DNA of 64,000 bases from Marinovum algicola (lineage in GTDB: Bacteria > Pseudomonadota > Alphaproteobacteria > Rhodobacterales > Rhodobacteraceae). The notes beneath the pieces were generated by a model. The model was not told the DNA's origin. It saw only the letters and a list, made by a program, of their open reading frames with translations, and did no database searches. Below, one piece after another: positions 17,708-26,386 of this stretch. The first letter of the stretch is position 1. The number at the start of each line of letters is the position of its first letter. Where the stretch lies: positions 186,001-250,000 of the forward strand of contig NZ_FNYY01000003.1 of the NCBI RefSeq assembly GCF_900109145.1, given 5' to 3'. The translations under genes and the position numbers were made by a program.

Positions 17708-19063
17708 CTATTTCAGCGCGTTCCAGCTGTCCTGGATGGACTTGGCCACATCCTCGGCCGAGGTGCCGCCGGCGTAATCCACCATGCCGGTCCAGAACGA
17801 CCCGGCGCCAACCCCCGTGGGCATCAGATCGGAGCCGTCGAAACGGAAGGTGGTGGCGTCGAGCAGGATGTCGCCCTGCTTCTTGAGCACGTCATTGGCA
17901 TAAAGCCCGGTGTCGACACCCGTGTGCGGCGTCAGGAAACCGGATTGCGCCATCCACAGCTCATGCGCGATCGGGGTCTTCAGAAACTCGATGAAGGCCT
18001 GCGCGCCGGGGCTGTCCTTGGTGATGAAGGCCAGGGTGCCCGCGCCCAGAACCGGCTTGCCCAGGTCCTTTTCCTCATAGGCCGGGAAATAGAAGAAATC
18101 GGCGTCCACGCCCAACTGAATGCCTTCGGGAAAGAAGGTCGGGATGAACGAGGCCTGACGGTGCATGTAGCACTGCGGCGGCGAGGCAAAGATGCCATCG
18201 GGGCTGTCACGGAAGTCGGTCGAGGCCACGGCCCCTGCTCCGCCGGCAACCTTGGCGTCATCGCGGGCGAAATAGCCGAATTCCTCGATCGCGCCGATCA
18301 CCGCCGGATCGTCGAACTTGATTTCGTTCGACACCCATTTGTCATAGGTCTCGGGCGGTTGCGTGCGCAGCATCAGGTCTTCGACCCAGTCGGTCGCCGG
18401 CCAGCCGGTGGCGCCACCCGATCCCAGTCCGATGCACCAGGGGGTTTCGCCGTCGGCCACGATCTGTTCGGTCAGCGCCTTCAGTTCTTCCATGGTCTCG
18501 GGCACTTCATAGCCCGCGTCATCGAAGTTGTCGGGCGAATACCAGACCAGCGATTTCAGGTCGATCTTGTAGGGAAAGGCATAAAGCCGGTCTTCGCCGT
18601 CAGGCCCGGTAAAGGTGCCAAGCGAGACCCAGCTTTCGCCGGCGGCGTAATTCTCTTTCAGCCAGGCCTGGGTGTCATCGCTCAGCGGCTCGACAAAGCC
18701 CTTGGACACCAGGTCCTGGATCAGGCCGGGCTGCGGCAGAACGGCGACATTGGGCGGCGAGCCGGCCTCAGTGTCGATCACGATCTGCTGTTCGTAGGAT
18801 TCCGACGAGGCATAGCTGACCTCGGCGCCGGTGGCCTCTTCGAAATAATCGATGATGCTCTCGACCAGCCCCTGGTCATCGCCGCGCCAGGGCCCGAAGA
18901 TGCTGATCTCTTCACCGTTGAGATCGTGCTCGGCGGCAAAGGCGTCGAGGCTCTCCCAGTTGAAATCCCCCTCGCCCTTGGCAAAGGGCAAATGGGCCTC
19001 GGCCTGCGCCAGCGATGCCGTCATGGCAAAGGCGGCAACACTCGCATAAAGCGAAAACTTCAT
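17708..19063 (-). CDS. aglE: Alpha-glucoside-binding periplasmic protein AglE
   Basis: 451 residues; extracellular solute-binding protein (family 1) that captures alpha-glucosides in the periplasm. Signal peptide about 1-21 (MKFSLYASVAAFAMTASLAQA). The AglE-type sequence (GPWRGDDQGLVESIIDYFEEATGAEV split over 55-85) and aromatic-rich sugar pocket are consistent with the agl operon. It is first in the operon, behind a promoter and operator region shared with divergent aglR. Length is normal for the family. Confidence 0.93.
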   Translation of the reverse strand: MKFSLYASVAAFAMTASLAQAEAHLPFAKGEGDFNWESLDAFAAEHDLNGEEISIFGPWRGDDQGLVESIIDYFEEATGAEVSYASSESYEQQIVIDTEAGSPPNVAVLPQPGLIQDLVSKGFVEPLSDDTQAWLKENYAAGESWVSLGTFTGPDGEDRLYAFPYKIDLKSLVWYSPDNFDDAGYEVPETMEELKALTEQIVADGETPWCIGLGSGGATGWPATDWVEDLMLRTQPPETYDKWVSNEIKFDDPAVIGAIEEFGYFARDDAKVAGGAGAVASTDFRDSPDGIFASPPQCYMHRQASFIPTFFPEGIQLGVDADFFYFPAYEEKDLGKPVLGAGTLAFITKDSPGAQAFIEFLKTPIAHELWMAQSGFLTPHTGVDTGLYANDVLKKQGDILLDATTFRFDGSDLMPTGVGAGSFWTGMVDYAGGTSAEDVAKSIQDSWNALK

Positions 19064-19146
19064 TTCTTATTCCTCCCGGTGCGTTTGTTCGCACGTTCCA
19101 TCGAACACCTTGCGGCTTACCATTGCAAGAGCCTCCTCCGGCCTTG

Positions 19147-19168
19147 CCAAAGCGCTTTGGTAGCGCTA
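19147..19168. promoter_or_regulatory. LacI-type operators between aglE and aglR
   Basis: CCAAAGCGCTTTGG (19147-19160) is a perfect 14-bp palindrome with the central CG typical of LacI/GalR operators. It partly overlaps a second dyad, TAGCGCTA (19161-19168). A minus-strand TTGACT at 19197-19192 suggests the aglE promoter lies just upstream, so a bound AglR would block aglEFGAK. aglR itself starts 165 bases away on the other side. Confidence 0.7.
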
Positions 19169-19332
19169 ACCTTGACCTAAGGGACGCTAAAAGTCAATCG
19201 GAGAATATTTAACAAAACCAGTGATTTCGCCGCGGCGCAGAAAGTCGGCCCCGTGCAAATGGAAGTTTGCCTTGGCTCGCAGTACATGTAAAACAATATC
19301 GCCCGGTGCCACCTGAAAGGCCAAAGACTGTC

Positions 19333-20361
19333 ATGAACCTAAAGCAGCTATCCGAACAATTGGGACTCTCGCAAACAACGGTCAGCCGGGCGCTAAACGG
19401 CTACCCGGAGGTGAGCGAGAAAACCCGCGAGCGGGTGCGCCAGGCGGCGCTGGATTTCAACTACAAGCCGAACACCCGGGCGCGCTCGCTGGCCACCGGA
19501 CGGGCCATGGCGATCGGTCATGTGATCCCGGTCTCGACCCAGCAGGAGATGGTCAACCCGATCTTCGGCGATTTCGTCACCGGCGCCGGCGAGGTCTATT
19601 CCGAACATGGCTATGACATGATGCTGTCGCTGGTGCCCGACAGCGACGAGGAATCCTTTTACCGCGATCTCAAGATCAAGGGGAACGTCGACGGCATCGT
19701 GGTGCATAGCCCCAGCATGGACGATACCCGCATCGCCCTGCTCAACGAATTGCAACTGCCCTACGTGGTGCATGGCCGCGCCAGCGCGATCGAGGCGCCA
19801 TATTCCTGGGTCGACGTGGCCAATGTCAGGGCCTTCGAGGCGCTGACCGGCCATCTGACCGGTCTGGGCCACCGCCGCATCGCGCTGTTCAACGGGATCG
19901 AATCTCTGGATTTCGCCCATCGCCGGCGGACCGGTTTTCTGAATGCGCTGACCGAAGCCGGGCTCGAGGCCGATCCCGAGCTGATGCTGTCCTGGGACAT
20001 GACCGAGAGCTACGGCTTCGACGAAGCCAGCCGCATGCTGGCCCGGTCCGAGCCGCCGACCGCCTTTGCCGTCTCGTCGCTGATCACCGCGCTTGGCGTG
20101 CGCCGCGCGGTCGAACAGGCCAGGCTGACCGTCGGCCGCGATGTTTCGGTTGCCACTTTCGACGACGACCTGTCCTACCTGCGCAACGGCACCCCGGAGG
20201 CGCCGGTGTTCTCCGGCGTGCGCAGTTCGGTGCGCGAGGCCGGTCGCCGCGTCGGTGCGATCCTGCTGTCGCAGATCTCCACCCCCGGGGCGCCGCCCGC
20301 CTCCGAGATGATCCCCTTCGAACTCGTCGTCGGCACCACCAGCGGCCCGGCCCGCATCTGA
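19333..20361 (+). CDS. aglR: LacI-family repressor of the alpha-glucoside operon
   Basis: 342 residues. The N-terminal LacI helix-turn-helix (MNLKQLSEQLGLSQTTVSRALNGYPEVSEKTRERV split across 1-36) is followed by a periplasmic-binding-protein-like sensor domain (about 60-340). ATG 19333 gives the exact family N-terminus; upstream in-frame codons have no conservation. It is divergent from aglE with palindromic operators between, and glk follows in the same direction. Likely repression is relieved by an alpha-glucoside or its product; the inducer is inferred from context. Confidence 0.9.
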   Translation: MNLKQLSEQLGLSQTTVSRALNGYPEVSEKTRERVRQAALDFNYKPNTRARSLATGRAMAIGHVIPVSTQQEMVNPIFGDFVTGAGEVYSEHGYDMMLSLVPDSDEESFYRDLKIKGNVDGIVVHSPSMDDTRIALLNELQLPYVVHGRASAIEAPYSWVDVANVRAFEALTGHLTGLGHRRIALFNGIESLDFAHRRRTGFLNALTEAGLEADPELMLSWDMTESYGFDEASRMLARSEPPTAFAVSSLITALGVRRAVEQARLTVGRDVSVATFDDDLSYLRNGTPEAPVFSGVRSSVREAGRRVGAILLSQISTPGAPPASEMIPFELVVGTTSGPARI

Positions 20362-20415
20362 CACCCCCATCCCATTTCCCCGGCGCACTGCTCGGGTGCG
20401 CCCAGAGAGACCGTT

Positions 20416-21390
20416 ATGACCCAGACCCTCGACCTCACCCTCGTTGCCGACATCGGTGGAACGAACACCCGCGTGGCGCTTGCCTCCGGGCCCACGTTGC
20501 AGCCCGGTTCGATCCGGCGCTACCGCAATGCCGAGGCCGGGTCGCTCTCGGAGGTGTTTCAGAGCTATCTGGCCGAGACCGGCGCGCGCCCTGTCGCCGC
20601 CTGCGTCGCCGGGGCAGGCCCGGTGATGGACGGTGTGCTGCGGATGACCAACCTCTCCTGGGTGATCGACGAGGCCTGCGTGCGCGAGGCCTCCGGTGTC
20701 GGCCGGGTGGCGGTGCTCAACGATCTTCAGGCCCAGGGCCATGCGCTCAGCCATCTGGGGGGTGACGATCTGCGCCCGCTGCTGAATGAAGGCCAGGGCG
20801 CGGGCAGCACCCGGCTGGTGATCGGGCTGGGCACCGGCACGAACATTGCGATGGTCTTCGAACACGGCGGCATCACCCTGGTCCCGCCCTCAGAGGCCGG
20901 GCACATGAGCCTCGCCCTGCGCCGGCCGGACGAGCTGGGGCTGGCGGAGTTTCTGCGCAGCGAAGGCGAGTTTGCCTCGGTGGAAGAGGCGCTGTCGGGG
21001 CGCGGCTTGCAGGCGCTCTATCGCTGGCGTCGCGCCGAGGCCGGCGATCCCGGTGCCAAACCGCCGGCCGAGATCATGGCGGGCGTGGCCGATGGCAGCG
21101 ATGCCCAAGCGGTTGAGGCGGCGGAATATTACGTTCGTTTCACCGGCCGTGTGGCGGGCGATCTGGCGCTGGCGCAACTGCCTTTTGGCGGCATCTATTT
21201 CATTGGCGGGGTCAGCCGCTCGCTGGCGCCCTATTTCGACAAGATGGGCTTTGGCGCCTCGTTTCGCGACAAGGGCCGGTTTTCCGAGTTCATGGACCAG
21301 TTTCCGGTCTGGCTGATCGAGAATGACGAGGCCGCGCTCCTAGGCTGCGCCTCGCATATGGCCGAGATCATGGCTCTGGCCCCGGCCTGA
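20416..21390 (+). CDS. glk: Glucokinase
   Basis: 324 residues; phosphorylates glucose released by AglA using ATP. The phosphate-binding motif LVADIGGTNTRVAL is at about 9-22, the active-site region NDLQAQGHAL around 105, and GLGTGTNIAMVF around 141, all fitting the bacterial Glk family rather than ROK kinases. The expected ROK zinc-binding motif is absent. It lies 54 bases after aglR and probably shares its message, linking uptake, hydrolysis and entry into central metabolism. Confidence 0.9.
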   Translation: MTQTLDLTLVADIGGTNTRVALASGPTLQPGSIRRYRNAEAGSLSEVFQSYLAETGARPVAACVAGAGPVMDGVLRMTNLSWVIDEACVREASGVGRVAVLNDLQAQGHALSHLGGDDLRPLLNEGQGAGSTRLVIGLGTGTNIAMVFEHGGITLVPPSEAGHMSLALRRPDELGLAEFLRSEGEFASVEEALSGRGLQALYRWRRAEAGDPGAKPPAEIMAGVADGSDAQAVEAAEYYVRFTGRVAGDLALAQLPFGGIYFIGGVSRSLAPYFDKMGFGASFRDKGRFSEFMDQFPVWLIENDEAALLGCASHMAEIMALAPA

Positions 21391-21487
21391 CATTCGGCGG
21401 CAATTCTGCCCCCATGGCGCGATTTCATTTGACCGCCGGGCGGCTTCTCTTCGAGATGACGGCAGGCGATCACGGGAGAACGGCGGA

Positions 21488-22435
21488 ATGAACATCGGGT
21501 TTGTCGGACTGGGCAATGTCGGCAGCAAATTGAGCGGCAGCCTGCTGCGCAATGGTCATGACCTGGCGGTGCATGATCTCAACGGCGCGCTGGTGGCCGG
21601 GTTCACGGCGCGCGGCGCACGTGACGGCGGCTCGCCCGAGCAGATCATGCGAAGCTGCGACACGGTGATCACCTGCCTGCCCTCGCCCGCCGCCTCGGCC
21701 GCTGTGGTGCAGCAGATGCTGCCCGAGGTCGGCCCCGGCAAGGTCTGGATGGAGATGTCGACCACCGACGAGGCCGAGGTCAAGCGGCTTGGCGCCGAGG
21801 TCATCGCGCGCGGCGGCGCGGCGGTGGATTGCCCGGTTTCGGGCGGCTGTCACCGCGCCGACACCGGCAATATCTCGATCTTCGCCGGCTGTGACCGCGC
21901 CACCTTTGACCGGGTTCTGCCGCTTCTGACGACAATGGGCCGGCGGGTGCTGCACACCGGCGATCTGGGCTCGGCCTCGGTGCTGAAGGTGGTGACAAAC
22001 TACCTGGCCACCGCCAACCTGATCTCCTGCGCCGAGGCGCTGGTGACCTGCAAGGGCGCCGGCATGGACCTGGCCACCGCCTATGAGGCGATCGCCATCA
22101 GCTCGGGCACCAGCTTCGTGCATGAGACCGAAAGCCAGGTGATCCTCAACGGCTCGCGCGACATTTCCTTTACCATGGACCTGGTGAAGAAGGACATCGG
22201 GCTGTTTCAGGAGGTGGCCGACCGCGCCGGGGTGCCGCTCGAAGTCAATCCGCTGATGATGCGCATCATCGACGACGGAATCGCGCGGTTCGGTTCGCGC
22301 GAACTGTCGCCCAACATCATCCGGCGGCTGGAAGAGGCCACCGGGCTGGAAATCCGCGCGCCGGGCTTCCCGGCCGAGATGTGTGACGAAGAACCGGAAG
22401 AGCCGGGCTACGAGGTGGTGCCGCGCGGAAGGTGA
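21488..22435 (+). CDS. NAD(P)-dependent beta-hydroxyacid dehydrogenase (3-hydroxyisobutyrate dehydrogenase family)
   Basis: 315 residues. Rossmann motif GFVGLGNVGSKLSGSLL at 4-20, the family DCPVSGG substrate motif near 117-123 and the catalytic Lys in GSASVLKVVTNYL near 164. The C-terminal helical domain is complete, followed by an acidic tail (CDEEPEEPGYE). Members reduce or oxidise small beta-hydroxyacids (hydroxyisobutyrate, tartronate semialdehyde, sulfolactaldehyde and others); the substrate cannot be told from sequence. AGAACGGCGGA precedes the ATG. The gene lies 97 bases after glk and 264 before soeA, so operon membership with either is unclear. Confidence 0.85.
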   Translation: MNIGFVGLGNVGSKLSGSLLRNGHDLAVHDLNGALVAGFTARGARDGGSPEQIMRSCDTVITCLPSPAASAAVVQQMLPEVGPGKVWMEMSTTDEAEVKRLGAEVIARGGAAVDCPVSGGCHRADTGNISIFAGCDRATFDRVLPLLTTMGRRVLHTGDLGSASVLKVVTNYLATANLISCAEALVTCKGAGMDLATAYEAIAISSGTSFVHETESQVILNGSRDISFTMDLVKKDIGLFQEVADRAGVPLEVNPLMMRIIDDGIARFGSRELSPNIIRRLEEATGLEIRAPGFPAEMCDEEPEEPGYEVVPRGR

Positions 22436-22472
22436 GCCCTGGCCGGCGGCGGCCCGCCCCTGGAAGATCCGC

Positions 22473-22538
22473 GCGCCGGACCTGATCCGGCGCCTCGTTC
22501 TCGAGGTTCTCCGAGAGGTCCCGGGTCATGCCCGGGAC
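22473..22538. repeat. Two perfect GC-rich hairpins in the gap before soeA
   Basis: GCGCCGG - acctgat - CCGGCGC (22473-22493) and GTCCCGGG - tcatg - CCCGGGAC (22518-22538). They follow the dehydrogenase gene and may terminate its message or be REP-like intergenic elements. The loop-and-arm style (CCGGG-TCATG-CCCGG) resembles dispersed alphaproteobacterial intergenic repeats. Confidence 0.55.
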
Positions 22539-22626
22539 GGATGCCACCGGAGCCCGGAACAAGGGCGCAGCCCGCCGGGACGGCGGAGGACGCAAGGAAT
22601 ATCCGCCCGATCCGCCGCCGCATCAA

Positions 22627-22640
22627 AGGAAATATTTCCT
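22627..22640. promoter_or_regulatory. Perfect 14-bp palindrome upstream of soeABC
   Basis: AGGAAATATTTCCT reads the same on both strands, 59 bases before the chosen soeA start, at the only AT-rich spot of the gap. It is a plausible operator for a regulator of sulfite oxidation; no regulator gene is adjacent. Confidence 0.5.
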
Positions 22641-22699
22641 AACCCCAAGCTTTTATGCCAACGTCCTTCCTGAATCGCACAGAGGTCAGGACACAGCGC

Positions 22700-25561
22700 A
22701 TGACAGGCAGCCCCGAGATCGAGACCAGCGCCCCCGTCGGCGACGAGATGAAGCAGACCACCTGCTACATGTGCGCCTGCCGCTGCGGGATCAACGTGCA
22801 TCTCAAGACCGGCCCCGACGGCAAACAGGTGGTCCGCTACATCGAGGGCAATCGCAACCACCCGGTCAACAAGGGCGTGCTCTGCGGCAAGGGCAGCGCC
22901 GGGATCATGCAGCATTATTCTCCGGCCCGGCTGCGCGCACCGATGAAACGCGTGGGCCCGCGCGGCTCCGGCCAGTTCGAGGAGATTTCCTGGGACGAGG
23001 CGCTGGAGATCGCCACCGGCTGGCTCGGCAAGGTGCGCAAGACCGATCCCAAGAAACTCGCCTTCTTCACCGGCCGAGACCAGAGCCAGAGCCTGACCGG
23101 CTTCTGGGCGATGAAATACGGCACCCCGAATTTCGCCGCTCACGGCGGTTTCTGCTCGGTCAATATGGCCGCCGGCGGGCTGTACACCTTTGGCGGGGCG
23201 TTCTGGGAATTCGGCGATCCGGATTGGGATCTGACCAAGTATTTCATGCTCTTCGGCGTCGCCGAGGACCATGCCTCGAACCCGATCAAGATCGGCATCG
23301 GCAAGCTCAAGAAACGCGGCGCCAAGGTGGTCTCGGTCAACCCGGTGCGCACCGGCTACAACGCCGTGGCCGACGAATGGGTCGGCATCCGCCCCGGCAC
23401 CGACGGGCTGTTTGTCGGCGCGCTGATCCACGAGCTGTTCCGCACCCAGCAGATCGACCTCGACTACCTGGTGCGCTACACCAACGCCCCCTGGCTGGTG
23501 ATCAAAGACCCCGGCGCGGCCGATGACGGGCTGTTCGCCCGCGACGGCGACGGCAATCCCATGGTCTGGGATGAGGCGGCGGGCGCCTTCGGCAATGGCA
23601 AGGCCGCCGAAATCCGGCCGGCGCTCACCGGCACCCGCGAGTTGCCCGACGGCTGCACGGCGCGGCCGGTCTTCGAGCTGATGGCCGAGCGCTACCTTGG
23701 CGACAACTACGCCCCCGAGGCGGTGGCCGAGCGCACCGGCGTGCCCACCGAGCAGATCCGCCAGATCGCGGCGGAACTGGCGCATGTCGCCTTCAAGGAG
23801 GAGATCGTGCTCGACCGCCCCTGGACCGACTGGGCCGGGCGCAAGCATGACAAGATGATCGGCCGCCCGGTCTCGATGCACGCCATGCGCGGCATCTCGG
23901 CCCATTCCAACGGCTTCCAGACCTGCCGGATGATCCATATCTTGCAAATCCTGCTGGGTTCGATCGATACGCCCGGCGGCTTTCGCTACAAGCCGCCCTA
24001 CCCCAAGCAGACCCCACCAAACCTGCTGCCCCACGGCGCCGCCGGTGACATCAAGCCCGAACTGCCGCTGGGCGGCCCGCATCTGGGCTTTCCGCATGGG
24101 CCCGAGCATCTGTTGCTGGATGGCGAGGGCCAGCCCAACCGGCTCGACAAGGGGTTTTCCTGGGATGCGCCGATCTCGGCCCATGGGCTGATGCATATGG
24201 TGATCAACAACGCAGCCACCAAGGATCCCTACGGCATCGACGTGCTCTTCATGTATATGGCCAACATGGCCTGGAACTCGTCGATGAACGTACCGGGCAC
24301 GCTGGATGCGCTGACCGCCAAGGACGACAACGGCGATTACGTGATCCCCAAGATCATCTATTCCGACGCCTATTATTCTGAAACCGTGCCCTTTGCCGAC
24401 CTGATCCTGCCGGACACCACCTATCTTGAGCGTTACGATTGCATCTCGCTGCTGGACCGCCCGATCTCCGAGCCGGAATTGGTGGCCGATGGCATCCGCC
24501 ATCCCGTGGTCAAGCCCGATCGCGACGTGCGCGGTTTTCAGGAGGTGCTGATCGATCTTGGCGCGCGGCTGAAACTGCCGGGGTTCGTCAAGGAGGATGG
24601 CAGCCCGATGTATCCCGGCGGCTATCCCGACTACATCACCAACCACGAGCGCAAGCCCGGCATCGGCCCGCTCGCCGGCTGGCGCGGCGAGGACGGTGAC
24701 AAGTCCTGCGTCGGCGCGCCCAACTCCGACCAGATCGACCGCTATATCGAGAACGGCGCATTCTTCGGCCTGCATCTCGACCCGAGCCATGCCTATTTCC
24801 GTTTCGCCAATCGCGGCTATCTCGACTGGGGCATCGAAAAGGGCATCCGCCTGTCGCCGGAGCCGACGATAATGCAGCTCTATTCCGAACCGATGCAGAA
24901 GTTCCGCCTGGCCGCCCTGGGCCATGGCGAACGCCAGCCGCCGGATCGCGCGCGCGACCGGATCAAGACGCACTTCGATCCGCTGCCCTTCTGGTACGCG
25001 CCCTTCGAGGAACAGCTGACCACAGGCTTCCCGCTGCACGCGATCACCCAGCGGCCAATGCACATGTATCATTCCTGGGGCTCGCAGAACGCCTGGCTGC
25101 GCCAGATCACCGCGCAGAACCGGCTTTACGTGCATACCTCGGTGGGGGTCGAGATCGGGGTGCAGGATGATGATTGGGTCTGGCTGACCTCGCATATCGG
25201 ACGGGTGAAATGCCAGATCAGGCTGATGGAGGGGGTCAACCGGCACACGGTCTGGACCTGGAACGCCATCGGCAAGCGGCGCGGCGCCTGGGGGCTGTCG
25301 CATGACGCGCCCGAGGTGAAGGAGGGCTTCCTGCTCAACCACCTGATTTCCGAACTCTTGCCAAAGGGCGGCGGCGGCTATCGCTATTCCAACTCCGATC
25401 CGCTGACCGGCCAGGCGGCCTGGTTCGACCTGCGGGTGAAGATCGAGAAAGCCGAGAGCGCCGGAACCTCGCCGCTGTTCGAGCCGCTGGGCGAGGATGC
25501 CTGGCCGGAACGACCCGAGACGCTGGCCTTTGGCAGGCAGTGGAAGGAGCCGGCGGAATGA
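22700..25561 (+). CDS. soeA: Sulfite dehydrogenase (quinone) molybdopterin subunit SoeA
   Basis: 953 residues, DMSO-reductase-family molybdoenzyme. The N-terminal [4Fe-4S] ligands are Cys22, Cys25, Cys29 and Cys62. Cys152 in AAHGGFCSVNMAAGG is a candidate molybdenum ligand, as in the polysulfide/thiosulfate reductase branch. No twin-arginine signal is seen, agreeing with SoeABC, which faces the cytoplasm and oxidises sulfite there, unlike periplasmic SorAB. Size and the soeA-soeB-soeC order match the family. ATG 22700 has AGGA 9 bases upstream; an in-frame ATG at 22655 lacks a clear ribosome site. A formate dehydrogenase-like or other reductase role is the main alternative. Confidence 0.85.
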   Translation: MTGSPEIETSAPVGDEMKQTTCYMCACRCGINVHLKTGPDGKQVVRYIEGNRNHPVNKGVLCGKGSAGIMQHYSPARLRAPMKRVGPRGSGQFEEISWDEALEIATGWLGKVRKTDPKKLAFFTGRDQSQSLTGFWAMKYGTPNFAAHGGFCSVNMAAGGLYTFGGAFWEFGDPDWDLTKYFMLFGVAEDHASNPIKIGIGKLKKRGAKVVSVNPVRTGYNAVADEWVGIRPGTDGLFVGALIHELFRTQQIDLDYLVRYTNAPWLVIKDPGAADDGLFARDGDGNPMVWDEAAGAFGNGKAAEIRPALTGTRELPDGCTARPVFELMAERYLGDNYAPEAVAERTGVPTEQIRQIAAELAHVAFKEEIVLDRPWTDWAGRKHDKMIGRPVSMHAMRGISAHSNGFQTCRMIHILQILLGSIDTPGGFRYKPPYPKQTPPNLLPHGAAGDIKPELPLGGPHLGFPHGPEHLLLDGEGQPNRLDKGFSWDAPISAHGLMHMVINNAATKDPYGIDVLFMYMANMAWNSSMNVPGTLDALTAKDDNGDYVIPKIIYSDAYYSETVPFADLILPDTTYLERYDCISLLDRPISEPELVADGIRHPVVKPDRDVRGFQEVLIDLGARLKLPGFVKEDGSPMYPGGYPDYITNHERKPGIGPLAGWRGEDGDKSCVGAPNSDQIDRYIENGAFFGLHLDPSHAYFRFANRGYLDWGIEKGIRLSPEPTIMQLYSEPMQKFRLAALGHGERQPPDRARDRIKTHFDPLPFWYAPFEEQLTTGFPLHAITQRPMHMYHSWGSQNAWLRQITAQNRLYVHTSVGVEIGVQDDDWVWLTSHIGRVKCQIRLMEGVNRHTVWTWNAIGKRRGAWGLSHDAPEVKEGFLLNHLISELLPKGGGGYRYSNSDPLTGQAAWFDLRVKIEKAESAGTSPLFEPLGEDAWPERPETLAFGRQWKEPAE

Positions 25562-25637
25562 GCGCGCGACATCAGCCCCGGAGGGCGCGCCGCCTGGCTC
25601 CCGCCGCCCCGCAACACCCGACCCAGGGAGACATAGA

Positions 25638-26378
25638 ATGACCACCCTCCCCGAAAAGACCGACAAGAGCCTCGGCCTGGTCATCGACCTCGACATCTGC
25701 GTCGGCTGCCATGCCTGCGTCACTTCCTGCAAGGAGTGGAACACCGGCGGCTATTCCGCGCCGCTCACCGATCAGGAGCCTTACGGCGCCGATCCGCACG
25801 GCGCCTTCCTGAACCGCGTCCACAGTTACGAGGTCGACAACGACCACTGGAAAGGCACCGTCCATTTCCCCCGCTCCTGCCTGCATTGCGAGACACCCGA
25901 TTGCGTCACCGTCTGCCCCACCGGCGCCAGCTACAAGCGCGAGGAGGACGGCATCGTTCTGGTCAACCCGGATACCTGCATCGGCTGCAAGCTCTGCTCC
26001 TGGGCCTGCCCCTATGGCGCGCGGGAATACGATTACGACGAAGGCGTGATGAAGAAATGCACGCTCTGCGTAGACCGGATCTATAACGAGACCATCCCCG
26101 AGGAGGATCGGGTGCCGGCCTGCGTCAAGGCCTGCCCCACCGGCGCCCGCGCCTTTGGCGATCTTGCCGATCCCAACAGCGCGGTGTCGCAGAACGTCGC
26201 CGCGCGCGACGGCTTCAACCTGCTCGACGAGTTTGGCTACAAGCCGGTCAACAAGTACCTGCCGCCGCGCAAGGCCTCGGACCGCACGCCGCAGATCGCC
26301 GCCGAACCGCAGGCCGAAACCACCGGCTCCGCCCTCGAGAAACTCTTTGCCTGGGCCGACCGCGCCCTCAGCCGCTAA
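25638..26378 (+). CDS. soeB: Sulfite dehydrogenase iron-sulfur subunit SoeB
   Basis: 246 residues, DmsB/PhsB-type electron-transfer protein with four ferredoxin-like cysteine groups: CVGCHACVTSCKEWN, CLHCETPDCVTVCPTG, CIGCKLCSWACPYG and CTLCVDRI...CVKACPTG. It carries electrons from the SoeA molybdenum centre to the membrane anchor. ATG 25638 lies after CAGGGAGAC and 76 bases beyond soeA; the in-frame sequence upstream overlaps soeA. No signal peptide. The C-terminal 45 residues are a hydrophilic tail. Confidence 0.88.
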   Translation: MTTLPEKTDKSLGLVIDLDICVGCHACVTSCKEWNTGGYSAPLTDQEPYGADPHGAFLNRVHSYEVDNDHWKGTVHFPRSCLHCETPDCVTVCPTGASYKREEDGIVLVNPDTCIGCKLCSWACPYGAREYDYDEGVMKKCTLCVDRIYNETIPEEDRVPACVKACPTGARAFGDLADPNSAVSQNVAARDGFNLLDEFGYKPVNKYLPPRKASDRTPQIAAEPQAETTGSALEKLFAWADRALSR

Positions 26379-26386
26379 GGACGAAC

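Noticed and set aside
22526-25744. A 1072-codon open frame on the minus strand across soeA
   Set aside because: It is a shadow of a GC-rich gene; its product is His/Gly/Arg/Asp-rich with no domain, and soeA on the other strand has full family motifs.
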